Of a stretch of 64,000 bases of DNA, positions 53,862 to 64,000 are shown one piece after another (the stretch's first letter is position 1; the number at the start of each line of letters is the position of its first letter). A program made the translations under genes and the position numbers. The notes under the pieces were generated by a model. The model was not told the DNA's origin. It was given only the letters and a program-made list of their open reading frames with translations, and made no database searches. Source of the stretch: Cristatella mucedo (Eukaryota; Bryozoa; Phylactolaemata; Cristatellidae); assembly GCA_009760855.2 (NCBI GenBank), contig WPIO01000077.1, forward strand, positions 374,001 to 438,000, in the 5' to 3' direction.

Positions 53862-55172
53862 ATCGTGATTGAGAACAACGATCCGTCTGGCAGATGAGGC
53901 ACTGGCGTGGTTTAAATCGTACTTGTCTGATCGTGTTCAATCCGTGTCGTGTGGGGGTCGGGTCTCAGACACGAGACGGGTCACCTGTGAAGTCGCTCAA
54001 GGGTCCGTACTCGGTCCCTTGCTGTTCTCCATTTATACTCAACCTCCGGGGAAAAAGTGATTAAGGCACATGGACGAGGATGTCACCTTTATGCTGACGA
54101 CACTCAGCTGTATTTGTCATTCAAACCGCCGGAATCTGCTGCAGCAACTGAGAAACTGAATGCTTGCCTTGCCGATATTCGATCCTGGATGTCGGAAAAC
54201 TTCTTGAAACTAAATGACGATAAAACCGAACTGCTGCTCATTGGGGACACCCTAAGCGTTTGGCTGGATTAAAAGGCTTTGCCTCTTCTAATAGGTGATG
54301 CTGTGTGCGACCATCACCACGTGCACGAAATTTAGGTGTCGTTTTCAACAGCTGCCTTAATTTTAAAAGCTTCATTCAGAAGGCTGCTTCTACAACTAGC
54401 CATCACGTCCGATCCCTATGCAAGATTAGGAGCTATCTTCCACTTCCGTGGCTTGCAAAAAATTTAAACTTATATTTAATTTTAATTTAAAAATTTAAAT
54501 TTATCTAGCTCTTTAGTTATGTCTCGGATTGACTATTGTAATTCCCTTTTGGCTTTGCTACCAAAGAAAGCAACTAGGCGATTGCAGCTGGCCATGAATA
54601 TGGCTGCAAGCAAGGCTAGTCTTTAAGTCCCAGAGGTTTGAGCACGTATCTCGTTTGCTAAAAGAGCTAGAATGGCTGCCGGTTGATCAATGGATACAGA
54701 GCAAAGTTCTTACACTAACTCACAAGGCCCGCCACGCCTTGGCTCCTTCGTACCTAGCTGAATTGCTGCACCCGTTTTAGCCTCTTCGTGCCCTACGGTC
54801 CTGTATGGACAATAAATTAACCGTTCCATTCCTCCACTTAAAGACCGTTGGTGACAAAAGCTTTAGCTCTGCAGGTCCTAGACTGTGGAACTCGCTTCCA
54901 CAATTATTACGCAAAGACAACTACTCTCCTGCTGCCGACTATGGCTCATCCTTTTCAGCGGTCCTGAGCTGCTACTTCCATGCTACTCACTACCTCAACT
55001 GCTCTCCTGACTCTGCTATGCTTCCCACTTTCTCTTTGCTGTGTGAGTCGAAGTCTGTTGGCTACCAAATGCATACCGAAAGCCGCTTAGGCTTGTGAGT
55101 AAGCTATACAAAACTCTTCTGTGTAACACCCACATAGTCTTTATGGCTTTGTGGAGTTACAGACGGAGATAC
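53862..55172 (+). mobile_element. LINE A (L2/CR1-like) reverse transcriptase and 3' end
   Basis: Plus-strand LINE inserted in the satellite. RT blocks: [37 protein letters not shown] in CHLYADDTQLYLSF (54084-54125), SWMSENFLKLNDDKTELLLI, ARNLGVVFNSCLNFKSFIQK, DYCNSLLALLPKKATRRLQL. It ends with RLWNSLPQLLRKDNYSP and a 3' UTR through GGAGATACATTACTTTAC. Several stops and shifts; truncated at the 5' end. Confidence 0.82.
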
Positions 55173-55174
55173 AT

Positions 55175-57050
55175 TACTTTACAACGACCATGTCCCACAC
55201 CGAAATCCACCTCAATCCACCGAAATCCGCTGCAATCCGCCACAAAGTGACCAGAGCCCGTATACTCTAGTCTAGTTATGATTGCACGCTGCTCTACTCT
55301 TCGGTTAGTGTGTACTCGCGTAACTTCACTGTAGTTGCCTCGGCCATTCTGCGGCAATGCACTGCAATCGACTGCAACTGCCCGGGCCAGTACGTCCATC
55401 TACCGCAACCTCCGGAAGACGACCAGAATACGTACACTTGAAGCTCTAATAGTGATTGCAAGTTGCACTAATTTTCGGTTATTGTGTAATCCTAAAATTT
55501 CACTACAATCGCCTCGACCATTCGGCAGCAATGCACTGCAAATGACTGCAACGGCCCGGGCCAATACCTCAATCTACAGCAATCTGATGCAAAATGCCAT
55601 GGAATTGGTTTTGCAACGCTCTAATTTGTAATGCATATTACAAAGCACACTGGTTAAAGTCAACCACATCATTTTAGGCAATCGTTCTCGTACAATCTCG
55701 GGCAATGTATGGCAATCTACGGCAACGGCTCGGCTCGAAGAAGCAATCCACTACAATCCGGGGCAAGTCGACACTAAATTGGCTGCAAGAAGTGCCGATT
55801 GTCATCGCATTTCATATTTCTTTATGCTAAAAGGGAAATCGTAGAACTCTCAAGCTATTTGGCACGTAATTTGTCAACAATGCACGGTAATCGACAGCAA
55901 TGGCAGGGACCAATACCGCAATCCGTGGCAAATCGACGAAAAATCGGCTGCAGCAAGCTCCAATTTTTATTCCACATAATATCTCACTGCTCGACCACAT
56001 ACTTTCAACCTTTCAACCAGCTCTGGCCGTTCAATCTTGGGCAATGCATGGCAATCGACGGTAATTGCACGGGCAAATACGGCAATCCGTACATTATGGT
56101 CCATCGCAAATCAGTGGAAAGTGACTGGGCCAAGATAAAATATAGCTTATCTGTCGCAGCCCACTGTGTTGAATATGCAACCAAACCTTTTCAACCAATT
56201 TGTGAACGTACAATCGAGAGCAATGAACGGCAATCGACAGCAATGCCCTGGGCAAATTGAAGAGAAATTGGCAGCGCGAAAGCCTCAATTGCCATTACAT
56301 ATAACATTCCGCTGCGTCCAAAGTAAAACCGTGGAATTTTCAGGATGCTTTGTTTGTTAACTGTCAGCAATGCACAGCAATCAACAGTAATGGTAGGGGC
56401 CGGTAGCGAAATCTGTGGAAAATTGACACTGCAACTCTCATTCCATGTAACATGTGCCTTTTTTCGTGCATAATTTTCACCCATTGAGTGTTTAAGTGGC
56501 GGCAACGCAGGGCAATCGACGGCAATGGCCCGGGGAAATACGCCAATCCATAACGGACCGTTACAAATGGACCGACAGCTGCTGAGACGCTCCAATTTTT
56601 CTTGCATATTGCACTACATTGCATTTAAACTGCCGCCACATCCTTTTATAAAATCGACAAAGGCACAATCGAGGGCAATGCACGGCAATCGATGGCAATT
56701 GCCCAGTCTCTGCAGCAATCTGGATCAAATTTGCTGGAGTACGGCTGTTTGAATTTGTAATTATCCTACCACATAACGCTCACTGTGGGCGCACACGCTG
56801 TCCTTTTTCACGTTCAACCTTGGGCAGTCCATGGCAGTCGATCGCAATTGCTCGAGAGATAAAGCAATCTATGATTGTCTGTTACAATTACAGACAAAGC
56901 TATGTGAAGAATATACAATTTTTTCTTGCGTTACAGTGTGCTGTATTAAAAGTGCAACCGCATCCTTTCAACCAATCTTGAACGTACATGCGAGGGCACT
57001 GTGCAGCAATCGACGGTAACGGCCTGGGAAAATACGGAAATCTATCCATA
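55175..57050. repeat. Diverged satellite, right block, period ~165 bp
   Basis: About eleven monomers, each with a core like GGCAATGCACGGCAATCGAC, GGCAATGGCCCGGGCAAATA and CGGCAATCCG, near 55350, 55520, 55690, 55875, 56040, 56215, 56365, 56505, 56675, 56825 and 56995. Between cores the monomers share an AT-rich segment with CTCCAATTTTT and CATATAACATT-like words. Old and degenerate. Frames in it are not genes. Confidence 0.8.
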
Positions 57051-58309
57051 AGAAGTGTACACACTCAACTCAAGTCGTGAAACTAGGGTTATGGGTGGAC
57101 AGCCGCTGCAGAATCCAGTGGAAACGGGAAACTACAGACAGGCGTCAAGTTTAGACCGGAGAGAGAATAAGGATAACTCTCTGACAGAGTTCGGCAGAGC
57201 TTCGGCTTCACTAGCCCCGGGGGAGGTACAGCACTGCGAGAGAACGAGAGACCGAACCTATGGCGGCGAACAGCCAAACTTGGACTGTGCAGTTTCGTTC
57301 TGGTGGTTACTCTGCTAGCTACTCGTATCTGTTTGGCTGTAGCGCTCTACCTTCGGGATAGCGACCGCAGAAATACGGTAGGTTCCGTTATACAAGGATT
57401 TAGGGAGTTTGTTTCGTTTAAACCGATAGGACCGGTTCGCACCGCCGCCGCGTAAAGCGCTCGCCCGTAACCCACTGCCTCACCGGTCCTCAATAAAACG
57501 TTGATTTCGATGCCTAGTTGTGGCATCGTTAACATCCAACTGGTGCTTGCCTCAGTCAAACTGGTTCAAGACGTTCTTCGTCGCACCATCTACTGCCAGC
57601 CATGAGCCATCTTCATCTTCAGCGCAAATACGACCACTGAAGAGATCTTTAGCAGAAAGTGGGTTTATGTCATTCTTCCGAAATTCTTGACTGAATATGA
57701 AGCCCTGCTGTGACGCACCGACACTACTCCAGCGGCAACCTGAAGGTGTGGCATCGACCCAGCAAAGTGTCAAGCCGCATTCAGCTTCATTGACTGGATC
57801 GGCACAGCCAGGTCAAGCCTTTACCACGCTTCTAGCTCCGTTAGTCACAGGGGCACTAGAAATCGATTGAGACCCTCGGTCAAAACCTGCAATTTTGACC
57901 TACGACCTTAACCGTGTCGACGAGATCCGTCGCTGGCTTCAGGGCCGGTTCCTGGCATCACCTCATGCGCCGGAGGGCGGTGTATATCCAAGCCGCAAAA
58001 ATTTTTTAAGGTCTCGCCGCGCCCTCAGCCATCCTGATTTCAGACATACGAGTGGCTGGAAAATTCATGTGTCACTGCTTCGCATGCTTCCCTTTTTCTT
58101 CCTCGCACTACTCGGACCCTTTCACAGGAAGGAGGTTCAGCAACCGGAAGCATGTCTCATGGGAAAGGTCATCAGGAGCTTGGCACCCATGTTTCGTGCA
58201 GTGACCTGCCTTTTTCGTAATTTTCTTTAACTTTCTAGCCTTCCAAATCTTCCCGAACCTCGTATTCCCTCAGTTCTCTTGCCTTTCTTGTATTTCTGAC
58301 ATTCACGCT
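57051..58309. other. Unclassified, possibly a degraded retroelement
   Basis: GC-rich block with CAATAAAACGTTG (57490) and a 111-codon frame at 57895-58230 (TYDLNRVDEIRRWLQGRFLA). The look is of an LTR-retroelement remnant, but no RT, protease or paired LTR was found. Confidence 0.25.
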
Positions 58310-58430
58310 TAATGGCAACTAACTTTTTTAAACGGTATGATGAATAGTAACTTAATAGTTTTGAGCAAGCCTAATGTCATTCAGATATTGCAAAATTTTC
58401 CCTTCAAAATGGGTTCAGCCACCAATTCCT
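58310..58430 (+). repeat. LINE B RT fragment
   Basis: AATGGCAACTAACTTTTTTA, then SKPNVIQILQNFPFKMGSAT, matching LINE B at 46850-46980. Confidence 0.55.
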
Positions 58431-60165
58431 CAATAGCTTATGGCCCCCACACGGGGCTCTGCTGGCAGACTGTGCAATGCAAGGCTGGCGTGCTGTTAAA
58501 ATACATTATGCTGGGCGCCGAAAACGACAGTTTACTGTGGGCCGGTAAGTAGCGGGTTTTACGCGCCGGCGAAAGCGATTTACACAGCGGTAACCGGTTC
58601 TACGAGCCCCCCCCCCGAAGCAAGAGGACCCTTCCGCGTGCCTGTGATCTCTGGCGATGGAACCGATCTGGACGGCGGACCGAAAGACTAGAACAAGGTA
58701 CGAGTGGCTAGCAGAGTAGCCGCAGGAAGACAACTGCAGAGTAAAAGTTGTCCTAACTTTTTTCTTCCCATTCGGTTCGGTCTCTTGTTATCTTGAAGCG
58801 TAGTCTCTTGGCTGTGCCACCGAAGCTGCAGCATCGGACTCGTGCAGGTGCTTTTACTTTTATTCCCTTTTAATTAAGTGTACCTTCCGCCAGAACTTGC
58901 GAACTCAGACGCCGTTGTTACTGTCTTGACCCAACTCTGTGTGACCATTCTTGAGTTCGCCGATCTCGTTAATTTGATAGAAACACTCGGCCGGTGGCAC
59001 TTTTGTGTTTGCTCTCTAGCGTATTGACTAACGTAATCGTCGGCCTACTCCTCGGGCTGCGTGCCCGTGCGATTGCTCTTAGCTCCGGGTTACTTTAGCC
59101 TCCGAGCAGGCCTCGCTGTCTGCTAAGCTCGATCGCTCGCTTCGACTTTGCTAGCTTCGCCCCAGAAGACCTTACTGGCTAGATGCACACCCTCGTTTGC
59201 TCTATGCCGCACTAGTTAATACCAAGTGAGGTCAAATGCGATCGTGCCTATCGGTGAGAGCTGCTTGCTTGCAGACTAGGGGACATGTGCCCCACGGCTG
59301 CGTCATGCTCACTACTTACTTGTAGCTCAAATGGCTCTATTCAAGTTAATCAGTATTATGTCTTAGGTTCTGCCAACCAAATTGCACGGCATTCCGCTTT
59401 CGTGTTTACGAGTAACTGACCGCCAAGTATTTCGAAGTTCTGCATGTAGTCGAGTTTCACCGTCCAATTTTTGAGGACGAGAAAGCAGAATGTCGTGAAA
59501 TGTAGCGGATACTCTCTCCGCACAGTGCCATGTAATAAAAAATTGTAGTTTGAGCTTCGTACGGTTGATTTATAGTGGATCGCAGTAGTTTCTGGACTCT
59601 TTTGTCTTTGGGTACCATGAATAACTGCAATCCCTCCCTCCAGATTGCATAAATAACACTTTCCAACATAGCGTTCGCCCTGGGTATTTCGCGTTATTTC
59701 CTTGTGGCTTTCGCTCCAGAAGTCAAGAAATGACATTTAATCCCTAAAAACTGCTTTTGTGACCATGGCATTAATTAATCTGACGATAGCTTATTTTCCA
59801 CAGCAAGACTAATTATCGTCTCGTGGTTCATTTAGTCAGAAAAACAGCAAATGAATCAAAACTATTGAATCTTCTTATTACAAAAAGACTGCTTAGAAGG
59901 GTTCAGAAGTGAGATGTTCTAGATTTGGAATTGTTATGCAAATTATTATCTTGAATAAGTCCCCAAACGTAGTCCCTCATCATGTTTTCGCTATAGTTTG
60001 CTGGTAACGACGTTTAAAGTCCTGGTATATCCTGGTAAGAGCACTCGGTTTGCTCCTGTTAAGTTTCCATTTTTTGCTTGAATTTGTCAAGATGAGCATC
60101 AAGGAAGTGGACTGTGAGAAACATTCTGCATTCCAATTTTTGGCATACCACGGTCAAGTCTGCCT
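58431..60165. other. No gene recognised
   Basis: A 126-codon minus frame at 59356-59736 has no recognisable domain and lacks conserved character. A C9 run lies at 58610. Nothing else seen. Confidence 0.3.
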
Positions 60166-60960
60166 TCTTTCATCTACACAGCATTGCTATAATTTGGGCT
60201 TGCTTACACAGGGATACTACATCTAAATTTATCCATGCATTAATGACATCGTGACGCAACTTCTGTAACTCACTGCTTGCTTGCCTACCGGCCTGTGCAA
60301 TCAGGCGCTTACAGCTGGTGCAAAACTCTGCAGCCAGGCTTGTCTGTCGTGAGAGTCGCAGTTGCCACATCACACCACTTCTCGCCGACCTGCACTGGCT
60401 CTCAGTCAAGCAACCCATCGACTTCAAGGTTTTGCCACTCCCTTTTAGGTCCTTTCATTCTTTGGCTCTAGCCTATCAGATCTACTGCCCTACCAGGCCA
60501 AGCATCGTACCACCCATCTAACTGTTTACTGATATGTCGTACAAATCTCAAATATTTAGGAGACCGTTACTTCAGTTCGTATGCTCCCGAAGCCGGCAAC
60601 TCACTCCCGAATGACGTCACGACAGCTTCTGACACGACGTTTAAAAAGAAGCAGAAGCTAAAAGACAAGAGAAAAAAGCTAAAGACGCACCTGTTTATCA
60701 CAGCATTTAGTGGGTCCGTGCGACTCATCGTTTGTGTGCTTATGCGTACTGACACTGTGCATGCTGCCACTAACCATATTTACATGTTGACACTGTGCAT
60801 GTCACTCTATAATCGCGTTATGCTTGTTGACATTGTGCATGCTACCACTAACTATTTGATCATGCTTCCTTTATAGCATATGACAAGTGACTTGAAATAG
60901 ACTTGAAGTTCTCTGATGACGCAATACAAAATTGATTATTAGTAGTCGCAGTATTAGTAG
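60166..60960 (+). repeat. LINE B 3' portion
   Basis: Matches 47090-47690: CAATCAGGCGCTTACAGCTG, GAGAGTCGCAGTTGCCACAT, CTCTCAGTCAAGCAACCCAT, then 3' UTR GACACTGTGCATGCTGCCAC, ending ATTGATTATTAGTAG. Confidence 0.75.
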
Positions 60961-61094
60961 TAGCAGCAGCTCAGCTCTTTACGAGAGCCTGAACCTGCTG
61001 CTCATAGTTTCAGCCGATTGTCTGGAAAGGTGTGAATCACTGCAACGAAACTCAGCTTCTTGGTGAATTAGTCACACCCTACGATCTTCTTGGT

Positions 61095-61265
61095 GAGCCG
61101 TGATGGCACACTAGGTAAGGCGGTTGCTTTCATGACCTTGGTCCTGAGGTCGTGGGTTCGATTCCTGCGGTGGGCGATCCTTTATCGCCACTGCAAGCGG
61201 TGGTGATAGCCATCAAGGCCCTTCTGTCGCAAAAATACAAAAAGAGGCTGTTTAAGCAGCTAGGA
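61095..61265 (+). repeat. SINE type B
   Basis: GGTAAGGCGGTTGCTTTCAT (A-box region), GGGTTCGATTCCTGCGGTGG (B-box region), GATCCTTTATCGCCACTGCA body. About 85% like 63575-63735. Confidence 0.75.
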
Positions 61266-63574
61266 TTATTATTGGTCTTTACTTGTAGTCCAGCGAAGAC
61301 AGATACCAGCTTTGACCTTTGCCTACGGCAGCTGTGGACAGACAACTCAAGGGTACTTACAAGCTGCTGACTCATTGCCGAAAGTCGTGACAAATTATTT
61401 GATGAGGCCTAACTTAACGTGCGGAGGTGGCATTAGCACCTTCTGGTGGACTAGCGGCGGCTTCCACTTGATGTTGTTCTTGCCTACAGAGAACTCGGTC
61501 CATTGTGGCCACAGTCCCGCTTGGGATGGTGCATCTTAAGTGTCCCGGCTGTCCCGTAGGCATAGACAATAACAAAATTTCATGAAACCACCTTGAAGTC
61601 CCATCATGAATGACACCATTAGAAGCCTCCAGTGATCTCCCATCCACAGTCGCCATACTTCAAGGCACACAGCAACATTATTTATGGGGTGCGAAAATTG
61701 GGCTAATGCGAGCACACACTTGTTCCCGTTTTAAAGCAGCACGGGTTTGAGGCTACTGGAGGATCTGCTTGTGAATAATTGCCGACTGAATAAGTTGGGA
61801 AAGGTGGGTGACGTTTTCTTTCATCTTTAATTTCATAATTTTGTCCAATAAGTTCCACTACTTGAGCCAAGATGTCGAAAGCTCAGCATTTGATTTTTTA
61901 AGATCAAGGTCTCTGATAACATCTTTTGAGATCTTTCTGGTTAGGGAAGTACGGCAATCTCTCCACAGCTGCATATGTGAAATTGAAATGCGGATCTGCG
62001 GTATCTTTCTCGCTGTCCGACTTATAGCCCTCTGCTGAAGACGGCTGATACCTCTCCGGAGGTGTGTTCGTCGGGGAGCTCGTGGCAGTGTGGTGGTACT
62101 GAGATGAGTGAATGTGTGGATGCATGATGGGAGGTACGCTCTTGAAAGATACATATTTAGAACGGTCCGCCATGCAGAAGTAGCAGCTCCTACAGTGGTC
62201 AGTTGGTTCCCTGGCAAGTTCTTGAGATAGAAATCCTCATGGCTCTTTTTTCTTCTTTATGTCTTTAAACAAACCAGAATTAAAATTTGAAAAATAAAGG
62301 GACATGGGTTGTCTCTGTCACCGACAGACATGTTAAAGTACGCTTTGTAGGCCTCTTATTTCTTAATAGACGCTTTCACGGACTACTATTTTGCTCTTCT
62401 CTGGATAAATTATTCCCATGACAAAAGAATGCATCTCTTAGGTGAAAGAAACGTCTTTATGCTACGTCATTAACGTTTGGCGAATCACTATTCTCTTATT
62501 CTGCGAAAACATAAAACTAAAATGGTCTTCCAAGGTAGTTGTTCTCCGACACTTCTATGGATATTACTCTACCGTGTCATGTGCAAATACCCGTCACTAA
62601 ATCGAGTAGTAGCACGGCACAACTAATGCTTTATACCTATGCGAACTATATTTATGCGAACTTATTCTAACCTGATATCAGCAGCGTGCCAAAAATCAAA
62701 ACTGGAGTATTTAAAAATTTTGTTCTGACTACAGTGGCAAAGTTTTCGTGTAATAGCAGATATTTTCTGCACATTTTCGGCATAAGTAATTAGGAAGCCA
62801 TACTGTGTACCCAAAAACAAGAATTTGAAATATTGTATCTAGTTTAAATTAGTGCATATATTTTTCAGTCAAGCTAAAAATCTCTTTGGTTGTCGATTGA
62901 TGATTACACGGCTAATGATGCACCACTCACTCAATCAATCTACAAGCGGCGGGTCTGCCTAAAAATCGAGGCAGGTCTACGAAACAACACTAGCAGCACG
63001 GTAGCTAAGAGACGCTATGCATAGCGTCAACGTGTGCGGCTCCAAGTCTCTTTCGCTAGGCGATTACATCAGCTGTATATTGTATAATATATATATAGTA
63101 TAGTCAGAATCTGCCTACCCTCCTTAGCTACGAAGTATTGAAAAACTTGGGCGTGCTTAGAAAAAGATATCGTGGCAAAAAATTGTTCCGTGCATTATGG
63201 TCGTCCTCTCCCGACTTGTGCAGCTCTCTCTTTGAAGCCTGGTGGAGAATGCCAACATCAATGCTCGAGAACAAGCAGGTTCTCAGAATATATTTTACAT
63301 TGGAACGGCTCCGAGCCCAAGATCGGCAGTGACCCTCTCAATGCGGAGCCTAAACGCGAAGCCTACAAAACCAGCTGGTGGGTCGTGCTAGTGTCGCCCT
63401 AGAAAGATATAAGGTCAAAAGTGCGACAGCTGGTCGTGCAGCTTGATCTCGTCACCATTCGCGACAGTCCGCCAGAAGACCGCTCCCTAGGGGCACGACA
63501 TCGTGGCACTGGTCAGTCGGCACCCCAGCCAACGCCCGAGCTGACTTTCTTTCTCAGCGTCTCCTGGCACCTAC
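61266..63574. other. No gene recognised
   Basis: The longest frames are below 120 codons and show no conserved domain. A short (AT)n lies at 63085-63099. Confidence 0.3.
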
Positions 63575-63735
63575 AAGACATGGTCGTACTAGGTAAGGCG
63601 GTTGCTTTTCACGACCTCGGTCCCGATGTCGTGGGTTCGAATCCTGCGGTGGGCGATCCTTTATCGCCACTGCAAGCGGTGATGATAGCCATAAAGGCTC
63701 TTCTGTCGCTATACAAAAGAGGCTGTTCCCCCGAA
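63575..63735 (+). repeat. SINE type B (second copy)
   Basis: GGTAAGGCGGTTGCTTTTCA, GTGGGTTCGAATCCTGCGGT, TATACAAAAGAGGCTGTT. Closest relative is at 61095. Confidence 0.75.
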
Positions 63736-64000
63736 AGTATTTTTTTTAGCACTTGACCTGTGCTCAGCATCTCCTGGCACCTAAAAGACACGGTAGCACT
63801 CGACCTATCATCGGGCATTCACCCCCGCGGCATAACTAGCAGCTTAGCGGGCATGTTGTTTGAACGTCGTTAAAATCTACAGTAGGGCTAGCAATGCGAA
63901 TAGCTGTGGGCGTATTTAAAATATCTACTTGAGCTATTTAAAGCCGCTTAAGTGTTCGAACAACTCTTCCACCCATCGCTCTCTGATGTTCGGCATGCTC

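Noticed and set aside
59356-59736. 126-codon minus frame
   Set aside because: No family resemblance and repeat-poor surroundings; cannot be told from chance.
61100-61200. Possible tRNA gene
   Set aside because: A- and B-box-like signals but no cloverleaf; followed by a SINE body, and repeated at 63575.

Overview
The window is animal nuclear DNA, probably from an invertebrate. I base this on a spliced metazoan HECT ubiquitin-ligase gene (HECTD1 type), non-LTR retrotransposons of the L2/CR1 type, tRNA-derived SINEs, microsatellites and a diverged satellite array. I cannot place the host more precisely from sequence alone. About a third of the window, 20134-43716, is an AT-rich integrated DNA virus: a Maverick/Polinton element with adintovirus-like features and long terminal inverted repeats. 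It is decaying, with stops, frameshifts, lost start codons, internal deletions and one host retrotransposon inside it.

Layout. 1-662: no gene seen. 663-16988 (+): the 3' part of a HECTD1-like gene. Fourteen exons keep one open frame of 1,335 codons plus a stop, with phases consistent at every junction. They end in a complete HECT domain with the TC catalytic-cysteine motif, and a poly(A) signal lies at 17361. The introns carry SINE/LINE pieces. 16989-20133: UTR, non-coding DNA, a 120-bp GA tract, one complete tRNA-derived SINE and a small minisatellite.

20134-43716: the viral element. The left half holds the protein-primed type DNA polymerase B (broken), small acidic and basic proteins, a tandem four-copy family of about 80-residue proteins, and three fibre-like genes on the minus strand. 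The middle holds a core-protein-X-like membrane-active protein, an HNH/AP2 endonuclease, a parvovirus-type phospholipase A2 protein, an adenain-like maturation protease with an N-terminal zinc ribbon, and the FtsK/HerA packaging ATPase. The right half holds two intact tandem minor-capsid (penton-like) genes, a coiled-coil protein, the double-jelly-roll major capsid protein, a YqaJ/lambda-type exonuclease, a fourth fibre-like gene, a zinc-finger protein, a retroviral-type integrase and a two-helix membrane protein split by a LINE. Polymerase, integrase, protease, ATPase, major capsid and penton together form the Maverick/Polinton core set. Most viral genes start directly after a TATATAGAAA-type motif only a few bases before the ATG. 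In two places divergent start codons are only 10 bp apart.

43722-64000: a GC-rich stretch with an 18-bp minisatellite. Next comes a duplicated and disabled copy of the last intron and exon of the HECTD1 gene (45207-45904), later hit by a SINE. After that lie nested LINEs, SINEs, long GA tracts and a satellite with a period of about 165 bp (53100-57050) split by a LINE. No further host gene could be supported there.
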